Source: Pycnopodia helianthoides (lineage: Eukaryota > Echinodermata > Asteroidea > Forcipulatida > Asteriidae). From it: 64,000 nt of DNA. A program made the position numbers and the translations under genes. The notes beneath the pieces were generated by a model that saw only the letters and a program-made list of their open reading frames with translations, had not been told where the DNA came from and searched no databases. Shown one piece after another: positions 21,511 through 34,369 of this stretch; the stretch's first letter is position 1, and every line of letters starts with the position of its first letter. The DNA lies in the NCBI GenBank assembly GCA_032158295.1, contig CM063243.1, positions 12,864,931 to 12,928,930 of the forward strand. The letters are read 5' to 3'.

Positions 21511-22363
21511 AAGCCCCCATCCCCCAAGCTAAAATCCCTGTGCGCGCCGTTGCTGTCAACGATGCAAATTTAACAAGTTCTGCAAGAAGTTTGTCAATAT
21601 ACAAATATTTATTTCAAAACAGCTTTAAGATTTATCTTATACAAAGAAGAGATGTTTAAGGGATAATTCATGAAGGACCCTGTTAACAGACACCAATGAT
21701 GTCTATAATTGAACCCAGGGGCTGGGGCCAGCGGCGTAGCCAAGAGGGGCCTTGAGGGGAACGTGCCCCCCACAAATTTCCAGTGCCCCCTCCCCCAGGT
21801 GTCCCTCCACAAAAAATGCGATAGTGCTCACAAAATAGAAAAAGAAAAGGGAAAAAAGAGGAAAATGCGTGTTTGTATATATTCTAATGTAGTGAACAAT
21901 TGCAATCGTACGGAGCTTATAAAGGGACAAAAAATCTGATTTTTTTTTTTTCGTTTGAAGATCATTTTCATTCCTGTGGGCACGAGTACTACCAGCCTGC
22001 TGCTAGCTGCGCGTTGTCAACACTTGCGGCTGTGTATTTTCGCCACCTAATCTTCGTTCGAACAAAGTTTTTTTTCCCTTCGAACAATTTTTTTTTCAGA
22101 TTTTTTGTCTCCACCTATGCCCCTTAAAAGCTTTGTATGATCAGGATCACTACCGGGGCCGCAAAATGTCAAGAATATAAGAGGATATTGGCCCACTGCA
22201 GCTTCCCCCTGCCAAAATAAAAGCATGACCCCACCACTGAAAAACCCATTTCCACTGGGCCCCCCCACCGAAAAAGTCCTGGCTATGCCGCTGGTGGGGG
22301 CAGGGTTGACCTGTGAGGGAGGGAGGGAGGGAGAGAGATTGTCGAAGATTAAAAGTTGTGCAA

Positions 22364-22640
22364 TTATAGTAAGACTAATAGGCCTATATCATGTATGTTG
22401 GGCTTTTATTAGTGTCTCTCGTTCTTTTTCTGTCTGAACCAGAGATGTTATGTAAATATTGATGGCAATGAGAGCTATTCTAGGCCATTCAGACATGCTA
22501 AAACCAAACAACTACAGGGAGCTGCGCCCCCTAAACCCCCGCCAAGGGCTTCGCCCCTCGACCCCACCAGGGGCCCTTAAACAAGCCACTGGGCCCCACG
22601 CCATAAGTGCTATAACTCTTGATGTCCCCCCCTCCACATT
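22364..22640. repeat. Dispersed repeat, about 270 bp
   Basis: It shares long stretches with 25090-25360, including TGTTGGGCTTTTATTAGTGT and CCATTCAGACATGCTAAAAC, and then the GC-rich hairpin part. The order of parts is the same in both, so this is one composite element. From 22680 to 23250 I see no feature. Confidence 0.65.
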
Positions 22641-23253
22641 TCAAGAAAGATTGATGCCCATGTTGATTTGATATGCTTACTTACTTTTCATAAGGTGTAT
22701 TTTTGTTATGAGGTGTCAATAACTGAGACATGAACTTAAAGACAAATTTCTACGGTCAATATGTTGGGATGGCATTTCATAAAGTGAATTTGTTTACATT
22801 ACAAACATTGAGTTTCATTTGGACTAAATTTGATGCCAAATTACGTTTTATTTTTCCAATGGACACTTTTACTGATACTTAAGCAAAATAAATATGTAGG
22901 CCTAAATGATGGAAAGCACATTATGGTGAAGTTCTGAAACCTACTGCTGACATGACAATTTATTGATGTGCATTAGGACTAAGCAGGACCAGTTCTAGCC
23001 CCCTAAATAGTGCCAGTCCACTTTCTTTCCCTTGGCCATAGCATACTTGCAGCTGATTTTGTGCTAAATATGGCTTTAAATCTAAAAGACTTATTATGTA
23101 GTAGCTTTAGAGTTAGTTGGAAAAGTTTGATAATTTTGTGGAAAATTTGGAATGCTTATTAGCACAAACCTTTGTGTGTACAATCCACATAATTTCAGCT
23201 TTCAACCATACTTTCTTGGGTTCCCTCAACATCTATGCAAAAATTAAGTAATC

Positions 23254-23640
23254 GGCTCCTCTGATTTAAAGGGGACCAGCCTGGCTACCGAGCATGGTAA
23301 AGCATACCAGCTGTTTAGTGAATTGATTTTATTTCTTTGCCTGGAAATTTTAATTTTTAGCTTTCAACCATACAACCGCTCAGAATTGTTTAACAAGCAT
23401 TCACGCAAAGTAGTCACGTTTGGGAGCCAATCAGTGTTGTTTTTCAGTACATCCCTACCAGGGGTTAGTGATGAGAGGTAACAATACGGCGCGCTGCCCA
23501 TAGTAGCGAGGCTGTAATCAGCTCTCCTGATTTAAAGGGGACTAGCCTGGCTAAACTCAGCGTGATAAACTATACCAGCTGTTTAGTTAATTCATTTATA
23601 TTTCTGTGCCCGGAATTCGTAATCATTTTGACATCAATCG
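23254..23640. repeat. Two-copy direct repeat
   Basis: TCTGATTTAAAGGGGACCAG...ATACCAGCTGTTTAGT at 23254-23370 recurs at 23519-23640 with substitutions. No coding is seen. From 23640 to 24380 the sequence is unannotatable by eye. Confidence 0.6.
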
Positions 23641-24385
23641 TTGCATTTTATTTTATTTTTTCAACCATAGCTTTGTTTATTTATTGTTGGTTGTAGTTTT
23701 CAGTTTTTACGCTGTTTCCTTGTAATTATTTGAGAATTTAGCTTTTCTCTTCAATGCATTTTCAGTTCTGTAAAGATGTATTTGTTTTTACATTACAAAA
23801 TGCACAGTAACCTGAATCAAATTATATAGAAAGAACTATTAATGATCTTACGTGCTGGCTTTATCGCCACGCCTGGAATTACAAAAAGACCAAAGAGGCC
23901 ATGGCCTCCATTGCCCTGGTCTTGACCTTCGTGGCCTATCAAAAGTTTTCCATAGACTTTAAGATTTTCAAATGGAAGTGCCCTTTGCAAAATGAAAATG
24001 GCCTTGCCCTCTCAAAGAAAATGGCCTGTACTGCGCTGGGTGAACCAACCTGGTCCCCTGTCAAATTGTAGCAGCTGAACTCTTTATTGTAGCATAGATG
24101 TAGAGGGAATCCAACAGGGTGTGGTTGTTGAACCCATGTTGTGTTAAAGCGCTCAGCATAATAATTGAAGCTAACTTTGAGAATGTTTGTAATGCCTTAT
24201 GTAGCACTCCATCAGAAAGTTATATGATCAGTAAATCTGCCGGATGTATTAAGCCATATTTAGCACAAAGTTTTGGCTACAAGGGTTCTAGGGCAAAGAA
24301 CACAAAGTGGTTTAGCACTATTTAGGCCATGGGACAAATTAGTTGTTTTTCATATTGTACATTATTTTATTGTATTTTATTGGGA

Positions 24386-24480
24386 CATGTCCCTCCCACA
24401 CTTTTTGAAGGGTGGTGGACACTATATAAAATGTCCCCCCCCCCCCCGTTTTTTTTTAACTCGACTTGTATCTCATAGAT
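24386..24480. repeat. Dispersed GGGACATGTCC...CCCCC repeat
   Basis: A member of the family at 20149, with an inner GGTGGACACTATATAAAATG and long C and T runs. Confidence 0.55.
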
Positions 24481-25089
24481 TATAGGGCGCTATAATGTGA
24501 TGGCTGAGGGCGATAACCATACTTCTGCTGTTTCTACATAAATGGCAAGCATGTGTGTCCCCCCCTTGTGTTAGCCGACTAATTTTTTTTAAAGCAAAAC
24601 AGTCATATTGCTAAAAGGCAAACAAAGGCATTATTTTTTACCTGGGTAAAAATAATGTGTTAAACGCCTTTGAAATGTCCTAGGTTGCACCAGAGATCAT
24701 CTAATGTTAAACAAATTTCCAGATGTCCTAAAGTAGGCCCCGGACCCCATTCCGTATAGCTTTTGCCCTTTGCTTCTTGGTCTGCTCGTAGAAATAACCC
24801 TCGCTATAAAACACTATAATACACAGCAAAGGGTGTGACACATGGTAACATGTTACTTGGACCACCACCCTTCCAGTCATAAAAGGATCTCTGTAATCGG
24901 TGTTACTGCATGCAGTTAACTTATGCATCCTTGTCCAGCCGACAACGATCGAACTCGGTCATGTAGGCATACGTATATAAACCAATGGAACATGGGGGCC
25001 GGGTCACGGCACAGATAAAATATGTTGGTCAACATTTGAAAAAATTAGGTGTGCCCCCCGCAAAAAAATTTGTCTGTACTGCGCCTGCT

Positions 25090-25360
25090 AAAGTAAGATT
25101 AATATATCATGTATGTTGGGCTTTTATTAGTGTCTCTCGTTCTTTCAGTCTTTTGAAACCCAAATCTAAGTTTTGTAACAATGTCAATATTTTTTTAGCA
25201 AGGAGAGCTTTTCTAGGCCATTCAGACATGCTAAAACCCAACAGCTTCACCTGAACACCCGCCAAGGGCCTTCGCCCCTGGACCCCACCAGGGGCCCTTC
25301 AGGGGGGCCCTGGAACCCACACTGTAAGTGCCACGACCCCTGATGCATATCAGATGTCCC
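25090..25360. repeat. Dispersed repeat, second copy of the 22364 element
   Basis: It matches 22364-22640 as described there and includes CTTCGCCCCTGGACCCC. From 25380 to 26630 I see AT-rich sequence with no supportable gene. Confidence 0.65.
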
Positions 25361-26635
25361 CCCCCCCACTTTTTGATTGACTACATCAAAAATATGCAAC
25401 AAAATATAAAAATATACACCATTTCCTTGATCAATATTTCATTACTATTTTTGTTAAAAATAAAAGAATATTAAACGGTAAAATGTTTTCTTCATTTCTT
25501 ATTTGGCTCTGATGGACCACGCGCAGAATGGTTATTTCTTAGGCAAGTTTCGTCCAAGACATAAACGCCAAAATTCCGCTTACATACCTTGTTAGCATTC
25601 AAGTTATGCGTCATTTGTGAATGCTATAATGTACGGTACATGATCCCTCCACAAAGAAAGTCTGTGTGTGCGCGCACGTGTAAATGTGTTACATTTTGTT
25701 AAAATCGCACAATGCAAAGCTGTGTTAATGTACTCATCATTGCATTACTTGTATGCACTTTGTGAGTCACTACTGTACTCGACAATGTGTATAAATGATG
25801 AGTTAAATGACTAGCAAGCTGTGTAAATGTACTCCTCTTCAGTCAAAATGAACTCTTCCTTTCCTTGAAGAGTGAGGGCAACAGCATTTAGTGATCCAGC
25901 AACTTCAAGATCTTAAAAAGAATTTTTTAAATTGTGTATAAAAAATGATGTACTTGGTACTTGGTTGGTTTCCTCCTGAAAACATCCTCTTGGGATCTTG
26001 ACCGTCGTCGCATTGAAAAAATCTTGAAATCCTGAATGCTTCAGTTGGCAGCAGCCCCTGCACACGTCGACCATTTTTGTTTTCAGTAGTTTTTTGTCAT
26101 AGTAACGAGGGCATACTTCGTGATTGGTTGCTTTCTGAGCACGTGGTTCAAAGTTTTACACTTGGCTTGATCACCATTGGTCAATCTGTTTGTGGCGCCA
26201 ATTGTAATTACTCAGATTTGTGTGTACAATTACCCACTTGAACGAGAAAATTTACATACAGGTACTTGGTGTGTCAAGTACATTGCGCGCTAGGCCTGTC
26301 TTAGACGAATCTAGTGAATGTGCGTTACGTTGCCGTAAAACGATCACCTGGCACATGGTCAAAATTGAGAACAATCACAGAAACATTCTTAGGAGTGGCA
26401 CTCGATTAACTCAAATTTTTAATATTCTTTAATGTTCACTTTTTATTTTCTATTCTTGGATATTGGTGGGACATTTTCCGCGCAGAAGGTTAGATAATGC
26501 TGCCTATCTGGTCTGCCAGAGCTCGAAACATTATTGAGACCTATATTGATCACATCTTCTGTGTCAAAATACTGTAGACATTAAATAACGAAGTTGTGAT
26601 TGAGTATACTGTTACCTCCATCAGGTGGAACATGG

Positions 26636-26810
26636 AAAGAGGTAACCATTATCTTGTTAGTGAGCTAATTTACACTGATTTTGCGTAGTACCCACTTGCT
26701 AAATAGAGGTAGCCGTTACCTGTTTAGTGAGCTAATTTTTACACTGATTCTGCGTAATATTACCCACTTGCTAGATAAAGATAGCTAACCATCTGTTTAG
26801 TGAGTTTTTC
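26636..26810. repeat. Imperfect tandem repeat, about 72-bp period
   Basis: About 2.3 copies of a unit containing TTTAGTGAGCTAATTTTTAC and ACCCACTTGCTA. Non-coding. Confidence 0.65.
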
Positions 26811-27814
26811 ATCGATGCCTCAAATAATTGACTCACCGCCTAGGTAAGAATCTACATTCGTCTTACTCAGACAAGGAGTAAACTTCTAAAGTTCATTCAA
26901 CATTTGCGTCAAATGACTCACTAAAATACGGGTTTTGTGTAGTACTCAGCGTGAGTCAAAAGCAATTTTACGCACACGCTAGTTTTAAAACTGAACCAAC
27001 TGAGTACTTTGAACTTTAGGCATTAATACTGCGTTAAATGATTCATCAGAATGACGCATCTTTAAGGTAACATGCAGTTCAACACAAATTAAAGTATACA
27101 TTCGAAACATCAGTGTGTAAACTGAGGGTGTTGATGCATTTTAGCGGTAAAGTGACTCGCATTTAGCTAGTCAACACGTACGCATTGGTGAGTATTTGAT
27201 AACTCAACTCACAATTCCCTTTGTGTGCATGCCTGACAATGTAAACTGGTAAAGTGTATATTTTCCTTAAAATCTGTGACTGTCTAATTTAATTACTATT
27301 TCACAGGTGGGTTAATTGTTAGATGTGTTACAGAATACGAACGTTTTTGATTAAAATCCAAAATCTAATTGTGCATCCTACCTTTACAGGTAATTTGTGT
27401 TTCAGTTTACATGTACATGCTCATAGGACTCCAAATTTGGGGTGAAACCTCAGGGCATGTATAGCTGGTCTTACATTTACTGGCCCAACCCTAAATTCAA
27501 TGGCCGCTGCCATGCAGTCTAGTGTAAATTACAAGCCCTGGTTCATATGGTACAATGCCAAATCATGACAAAATGCTCTATTTAAATGTCTGACAAATCT
27601 TTGTTGCAATTATTGTTTGAAAAGAGAATTTGAACTAAAATATTCAATGGCAAGCTGAAGATTACATTTAACTACTAGAGGTTTTCCAGACCAATAACAA
27701 CAAAAACTCATTCAATATAACACCTGGCTCATTCAAGTTTGTTTGAAAGTGAATGCTCAGCTGCATCAGCATTCAACAGTCAAAAGGAGTAAACTTTGTG
27801 TAGCCATATCGGGG

Positions 27815-27995
27815 GGGGGGGGATCCAGGATTTTTTTAACTGGGAGGCACAACGGCGGCGGCCAGGGTTTTGTATAGGGGGGGGGGCTCAAAAAGTGTGG
27901 TGGGGTCCAGGGGCGAAGCCCTGTTGGGGGTCCAGGGGCAACGGCCCCTGAAGCTCTGAGCCTTTGGCGTTTTGAAGGGTGGAAAATCAAGCCTC
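27815..27995. repeat. Inverted copy of the GC-rich hairpin repeat
   Basis: The reverse complement matches 21340-21480, including the GAAAATCAAGCCTCCATGTG flank. It carries two runs of nine or more G. Confidence 0.6.
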
Positions 27996-28540
27996 CATGT
28001 GCCTAAAACAGAGAAATAGACACACTTTTATACTCTGATGTGGAATTAATAACAGTCTGCTAGCTTCAATTGCTTTGAAAACTGCATTGGAATTCAAAGT
28101 TTATGATTGAAAATGGTATCAAATAAACATGAGAATAAACTTTGTAATTCTTATTCCTTTAATTTTTTGAAAGAAATCAGAATTGGTAATTGATTAGTTT
28201 CAATCTGAAAGCTCACTCACTATTAAGTTCATACTAGTGCCAATCTTCCAGAGAAGAATTTCTGTCTGAAATGCTATCAAAGGCACGGAAATTGTATTTG
28301 GAGACCCCCATGTCACTGTTGCTTATTTCCATTGCCACACATTACTTTTGTAATAACTTCAATCCATCTGAGGTTTTACCGATCGTCATTTTTTAGAACG
28401 ATTGGGAGGTATCTTTTCATTGTCATCACATTAAAAGTACAATACTGTTTTCATTTTTTTATTGATTATTGTTATTGCTTTCCTGTCTTTTAATCCCAGT
28501 GTCACAATAATTGAAGTTTTGGTATTTTTTGATTTGCATG

Positions 28541-29126
28541 TACACTGGCTGAGTGTGGGAGCCTGGAGTTTCACACAGCTTTTACAACGGAACCTACAAA
28601 CTCCCCAAACAGCAGACTTTGCAACACCAGGGGCTCTGTACCCAAGCCCTGGAGCTCTGTGTCCACTAGACTTGGACCGGTCAGCTTGTATCATCACTGT
28701 AGGCAATCAGCTGAAATACTGCTAGATTGTTTGGACTTGCACTTCTTCAGTTAACCTGCACTTATTAATTGTTAATGTTAACCTATCACTTGGTCAAGCT
28801 TCATTACTTGCACCATAACTAAGCCTGTTACAAACAATCTTACAAACGTCAATCTCTTTCCTTCACATTTTATTATCTTTCATCCACATCACTCAACAAA
28901 CACTGCACAGTGCACACCTTATGCACTCTCTTCACATAACCCCAATACATAACTTTTCATTGCATGTAATTTTGAACTGAGTTTGATTTATATAATTTTG
29001 TTTTGCTTGTTGCTATGGTGGCATGCTGCAAGGGCCAATGACAACAGAGAACAGTTTCTGTCTCTTTGGTGGGTTGGAAGATTCTGATGTCGTCTGAAGA
29101 TACTACTGAGTTGACAGTTCAGTCAG
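28541..29126 (+). pseudogene. Array copy 2: B-tail and H2 cassettes
   Basis: 28660-28960 matches 3115-3420. The exon-like H2 (about 29029-29126, donor GTCAG|GTAAAG) matches H1 but has lost bases after GGGCCAA and contains stops. The stretch before 28660 (TGGAGCTCTG, TACAACGGAACC) has no counterpart in copy 1. Confidence 0.4.
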
Positions 29127-29305
29127 GTAAAGCTATTCACGCCTAAGTACTTAGATAGCGGGAAATATTTGAATTGCCTCCTTTGTGTATGTGCTGAGCA
29201 TCTTAAGATGATTGGCTCCTTTTTGTATGTGCTGAACCTAAGTCAAAATTGGCAATCGAACGACTGTCATTCATAAAAATTAATTTGGGTGGAAAAATAA
29301 GGAGA

Positions 29306-29430
29306 CTGACAGAATAGGGAGACTACCAAAATTAGGGCTAGATGGCTCAGTTGATAGAGCAGCAGCATGTTAATCTGTAGGTCCTATGTTCAAGTCCTGC
29401 TTTAGTCAATCAAAGTTTCTTTGTTGAACA
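29306..29430 (+). repeat. tRNA-derived SINE
   Basis: A-box-like TGGCTCAGTTGATAGAGC lies at about 29343 and B-box-like TGTTCAAGTCC at about 29388. The anticodon-loop GTT is as at 21149. Diverged SINE tails may also explain 30690-30740 and 32395-32450. Confidence 0.65.
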
Positions 29431-29488
29431 GACAATTATATAAGGAAAAGGCTTACAACTGTACCAGGTTTGATTTATGTTTTTCCAG

Positions 29489-29569
29489 GATATCTTGAAG
29501 ACATTGAAGGGAATATGATGTTGACAAGTGACGTCTTGGAGATGAATGCATCACTAAATCAAGGAATGG
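29489..29569 (+). CDS. Cassette G1: fully open phase 1-1 exon
   Basis: The acceptor TTTTTCCAG and the donor ATGG|GTATTA fit. Phase 1 is open for all 81 bp: YLEDIEGNMMLTSDVLEM, then NASLNQGM. It keeps the E-D-I-x-G and S-D-V motifs of the module but has no cysteine. Related copies at 30759 and 32470 contain a longer first part and frameshifts. Confidence 0.45.
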
Positions 29570-30016
29570 GTATTACATTTTTTCTTAGTTGTATATGTTC
29601 TTGGCCAGGTCCTGATGACCACTCAGGATGGTGACCACTCAGGATGGTAACAAATTGACCTTAAAGGCTTGATACATTATTAGTGGTGATCCGAGGAACA
29701 GAAATGATTTGCTATCTTTGGAAATACTTGATACCAGTACCAAAGGTCCTGAGAAATGTTTTGAACTGGTATACATCGTGAAAGAAAATTGTCCTCCAGT
29801 ACTCAGTTCTTTTTTCAATTTACCAAACCACATTATTAGTAAACATGTTTTTGAAAAATAGGGCGTCAATTGCAGCCCATGTACATCTTGTACATTTCTT
29901 GGTTGGATGAAAACATCACAGGCAGTTTAGCTAACGAATAATAATAGTTTCATTCTTACAAATGCCATATTTAGTTCAGAATCTTTTTGTTTTGAGTTTT
30001 ACTTTGTGTTATTCAG

Positions 30017-30122
30017 TTTGTTGTTGTTTTGATGACTGTGACTTCGGCATTTACTGAACGATCTGACTGAGTTGCTCGGATTGGGCTGTCACTGTATCTA
30101 GATTCACACACTACAACAAGAG
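30017..30122 (+). pseudogene. Cassette M2: CCCFDDCDFGIY exon
   Basis: The acceptor TTATTCAG and a downstream donor AAGAG|GTAGAT flank it. It reads CCCFDDCDFGIY then TGA at 30055-30057. If the stop is real the exon is terminal and the downstream donor is unused. Confidence 0.45.
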
Positions 30123-30329
30123 GTAGATTTTGTTTTATCTCATTACAAAGCTCCATCCTTTGGATGAATGTCTGTAAATGTATTCTGTCCAACTTGTTTT
30201 AAACAATTTCTTTTTGACTTGCCAAAGAGTGTTCCTTAGCAGTATTCTCTGTGATGATCATCTGATCATTTGACTATATTTTCTCTAAACAGTTTGAACT
30301 GATGTGATTAAAAATTAATTGTCTTTTAG

Positions 30330-30483
30330 GTGATTGTGACAGCTTCTTTGACGTAGGATTTCCCTGTCACCATGGACAATGAAGATGGAGTGATGTCATG
30401 GTGCAAGGAGAGTGACATCATGGCATGAGGAGACTGACATCCGTGTATCTCCATATCACCAGGTTCACTTACGGAATTTGAAG
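30330..30483 (+). pseudogene. Cassette F2
   Basis: The acceptor TGTCTTTTAG and the donor TTGAAG|GTGAGA flank it. Parts of three frames are informative: CDSFFDVGFPCHHG; MDNEDGVMSWCKESDIMA; and HEETDIRVSPYHQVHLRNLK to the end. Two frame changes break it. Confidence 0.45.
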
Positions 30484-30758
30484 GTGAGATTTCTTCTCTG
30501 GAGTTGAACGTAACCTGGAAGAGGTTTACCTGCATTTGTGAGCTGTCACACCCTTATCATATCTTATGGAGATGTCAAAGATTTCCTTATCATATCTTTC
30601 GAAGGCGTCAATATTGGCCTAAAATTAGGTTTAAAAGCAGTAAGATTTTGGAGTTGCTGTTAATGTGAAATCAAGGTTTAGTAAGATTATTTTTTCAACC
30701 CAAAAGTACTTAAGGAAATGGCTTAAAACTGTACCAGGCTTGATTTCTGTTTCTCCAG

Positions 30759-30885
30759 GGTAATTTGATGGCTTTATTCGTCATGGGTTGACAGTTTGCT
30801 GCTTTCAAACATGAAGACATTAAAGGAGTTATGATGTTGCCAAGTGACGTCTTGGAGATAAATGCATCGCTAAATCAAGGAATGA
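30759..30885 (+). pseudogene. Cassette G2
   Basis: The acceptor TTTCTCCAG flanks it. The last frame HEDIKGVMMLPSDVLEINAS, LNQGM is open to the donor. The first part (GGTTGACAGTTTGCTGCTTT) resembles family C, so G is a longer module whose G1 member has an internal deletion. Confidence 0.4.
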
Positions 30886-31304
30886 GTATCAAATTTTGTT
30901 TTCTTAGTTGTATATGTTCCTGGTAAGGTCCTGATGAAGACTAAGGGTGGCTTGACACATGATTGGTGGTGATCCGAGGAACAGAAATGATGATTCTTTT
31001 CTTTGTAAATACTTGATACCAGTACCAAATGTCCTGAGAAATGTTTTGAACTGGTATACATCATGAAAGAAAATTGTCCTCCAGAACTCAATTCTTTTTT
31101 CAATTTTCCAAATCACAGTATTAGTAAACATTATTCTGAAAAACAGGGCGTCAATTGCTGCCCATGTACATCTTGTACATTTCTTAGTTTGTTAAAAACT
31201 TCACAGGCAGTTTAGCTAAAGAATAGAGAAAGTTTCTTTCTTACAAATGCCATATTTAAAGCAGAATTTTTTGTTTGTTTTGAGTTTCACTTTGTGTTAT
31301 TCAG

Positions 31305-31410
31305 TTTGTTGTTGTTTTGATGACTGTGACTTCGGCATTTACTGAACGATCTGACTGAGTTGCTGGGATTGGGCTGTAACTGTATCTAGATTCACACACT
31401 ACAACAAGAG
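31305..31410 (+). pseudogene. Cassette M3
   Basis: It has the same frame and peptide as M2: CCCFDDCDFGIY, TGA at 31343-31345. The acceptor is TTATTCAG and the downstream donor AAGAG|GTAGAT. Confidence 0.45.
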
Positions 31411-31549
31411 GTAGATTTTGTTTTATCTCATTGCAAAGCTCCATCCTTTGGATGAATGTCTGTAACTGTATTCTGTCCAATCTGTTTTAAACAATTTGTT
31501 TTCTCTAAACTATTTGTACTGATGTGATTACAACTTTACTGTCTTTCAG

Positions 31550-31718
31550 GTGATTGTGTCAACTGCTTTGATACTGTAAACATGGAACATGAAGATGGAG
31601 TGATGTCATGGTGCAAGGAGAGTGACATCATGGCATGAGGATGACGTCATGGCATGACGAGACTGACATCCGTGTACCTACATCTCCATATCACCAGGCT
31701 CACTTATGGAGCTTGAAG
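31550..31718 (+). pseudogene. Cassette F3
   Basis: The acceptor CTGTCTTTCAG and the donor CTTGAAG|GTGAGA flank it. It reads DCVNCFDTVNMEHEDGVMSW, CKESDIMA, then TGA at 31636-31638. A 15-20 bp ATGGCATGAGGATGACGTC-type duplication follows. This is the longest uninterrupted F reading and could end the protein here. Confidence 0.45.
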
Positions 31719-31729
31719 GTGAGATTTCT

Positions 31730-32340
31730 TCTCTAGAGTTGAACATAACCTACTAGAGGTTAACCTTCATTTGTGAACAGTCACACCAAAACATTACTTT
31801 TAATCATAACTTTTTGTCTGTACCCCTTACTATTGCCACGTTACATGTTGCCTGCACTACACATGTTGTGGGCAAAGACAGCCTGTTCATCCCATACAGC
31901 TGGTCTACATCTATAGAGCAAGGACAGACAGCTGTAAGATGTCCACAGAATACAAGTTGGTGTGGATCGTACTAGACTGATGTGTGTTTATGTCGGTTTT
32001 GAATTTACACGTGAATTTGTGCTTAATGGATATGAAGACTGGATCCTAATGCCTCGCCATTGTTATAGTTGATACATAAACAGAGCACCAGTCTACTTAC
32101 AACAATGTCAAGTAAACTTGACAGTTTCAACGGCTGGAAAAGCGTAACGCTAAACTCGGACCACGTTTTGCTTTTTCACATTTTTTGTAAATTATGTGAT
32201 ATTTTGATGATTTGTTTTTACAATAACAATCTAGCAAATTTTGTTTGTGATTCCACATCACTAAATTAGGTAAACATTAAGCCCGTATGTCCCTTTATGA
32301 ATATATTTTTAAGTCGCCAACATTGGTCTTGTATTAGATT
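31730..32340. other. No gene seen
   Basis: AT-rich sequence between two G-M-F groups. It contains an extra segment of roughly 500 bp (about 31800-32290) that is absent from the other groups and in which I recognise no element or coding frame. Confidence 0.4.
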
Positions 32341-32469
32341 AACAAGCTGTAAGGTTTTGGAGTTGCTGTTTACGTGAAATCAAGGTTTAGTCAATTTTTC
32401 GTTGTTCTGCCCAAATGTATTTGAGGGAAAGGCTTATAACTGTACATGGTTTGATTTCTGTTTCTCCAG

Positions 32470-32596
32470 GATATCTTGATGACTTGATTTGACATGGGTT
32501 GACAGTTTGCTGCTTTTGACCATAACGACATCGATGGAGTTCTGATGTTGACGAGTGACGTGTTGGAGATAAATTCATCACTAAATCAAGGATTGA
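32470..32596 (+). pseudogene. Cassette G3
   Basis: The acceptor TTTCTCCAG flanks it. The last frame HNDIDGVLMLTSDVLEINSS, LNQGL is open. The first part has stops. Confidence 0.4.
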
Positions 32597-33026
32597 GTAT
32601 CAATTTTTGTTTTCTTAATTGCATATGTTCTTGGCCCGGTCCTGATGAAGACTAATGGTGGTAACAAATTAATCTTAACAGCTTGATACATGATTGGTGT
32701 GATCCGAAGAACAACAATGATGATTGCTATCTTTGTAAATACTTGATATCAGTACCAAATGTCCTGAGAAATGTTTTGAACTGATATGCAACATGAAAAA
32801 AATTGTCCTCTAGGTTTGATTATTATTTCAATTTACCAAATCACAAGAATCATTTTTGTGTAAAATGGATTGTCAATTGCAGCACATGTACGTCTTGTAT
32901 ATTTCTTAGTTTGCTGAAAACATCACAGGCAGTTTAGCTAAAGAATAGAGATATTTTCTTTATTACAAATGCCATATTTAATGCAGAATTTCTTTTTTGT
33001 TCTGAGTTTTACTTTGTGTTATTCAG

Positions 33027-33129
33027 TTTGTTGTTTTGATGACTGTGACTTCGGCATTTACTGAACGATCTGACTGAGTTGCTGGGATTGGGCCATCACT
33101 GTATTTAGATTCACTCACTACAACAAGAG
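33027..33129 (+). pseudogene. Cassette M4, one codon shorter
   Basis: It reads CCFDDCDFGIY then TGA at 33062-33064. It differs from M2 and M3 by exactly one TGT codon, a frame-preserving length change. Confidence 0.5.
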
Positions 33130-33268
33130 GTAGATTTTGTTTTATCTCATTACAAAGCTCCATCCTTTGGATGAATGTCTGTAAATGTATTCTGTCCAAT
33201 CTGTTTTAAACAATTTGTTTTCTCTAAACTATCTGTACTGATGTGATAACAACTTAACTGTCTTTCAG

Positions 33269-33437
33269 GTAATTGTGACAACTGCTTTGATACTGTAAAC
33301 ATGGAACATGAAGATGGAGTGATGGCATGGTGCAAGTAGAGTGACATCATGGCATGAGGATGACGTCATGGCATGACGATACTGACACCCGTGTATTTAC
33401 ATCCCCATATAACTAGGTTCACATATGTAATTTGAAG
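33269..33437 (+). pseudogene. Cassette F4
   Basis: The acceptor CTGTCTTTCAG and the donor TTGAAG|GTGAGA flank it. It reads like F3, but the CAAGTAGAGTGACATC stretch introduces a stop. From 33450 to 34360 no other cassette is seen. Confidence 0.4.
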
Positions 33438-34369
33438 GTGAGATTTCTTTCCTGAAGTTGAACCTTACTTTGAAATAGAACAAGAACATAACAATGAACT
33501 CTTAAGGTAAGAGCCTTACAAATGAGCAACATTTACCAATAAACACTAAGCATGTACATGTACCACTGAAAGCACGTCTGACCCTTGACCTAGACCTAGA
33601 CCTAACGTTAGTTGCGATTCGAACATGGAAAAGTAAGTAGTTTCATTACAATTATTAAACTGCAAGTTTTACTGCAAAGCCTTAATAAATACACCCTTCA
33701 TCAAATACAGAATCACATGTGACACATTACTATACTTCCATGCCACATTTGCAGCAATAACACTTAGATTATGTTCTTTAGAAAACTTGTCTTGCTATTT
33801 ATTCTACTGCCTCGGAATAGATTTTTAGAAATCGGGAGACTTCTCAGTTCTGAAAAGAACTATCCTGCTTATTAACCACTACTGGGGCAGAAGATAGGAA
33901 ATCGGCCAAGACCAAATAAGAACTCACTCTGCTGCAGTGAAGTTTATAACAAGAAGTCCCCGCGATCCACTAAGCGAAAGTAGTAGTCCCGTATCAAGTT
34001 TTCTGTAACGCACTACATGTAAGTTGTTCATCAAGCATTAATATTTGCAGTTCGTTGATAAAAGTTTTTTTAAATTTGTTTATTACTGTTGTCATAACAA
34101 TTTTACTGTCTCCAATATTTGTATCAGTGGAGTTGAACATATGCCTGGAATGGGGTTACCCTTGATATACATCTGAAAGTTGTGTTTGTAGTCATACCCA
34201 GACATTTTTTTGTAAAATCTTTAAAAGCATCAACACTGGCCCAATGTTAGATACTGTAACCTGGTGTAAGACTTTGGTGTAATTATGATATTATGAAAAT
34301 CAGAGAAAAATTTATTTTTGTGTGTCATGTTTCATTTGCCATTAAGCTGTTATTAATTCATATTTGCAG

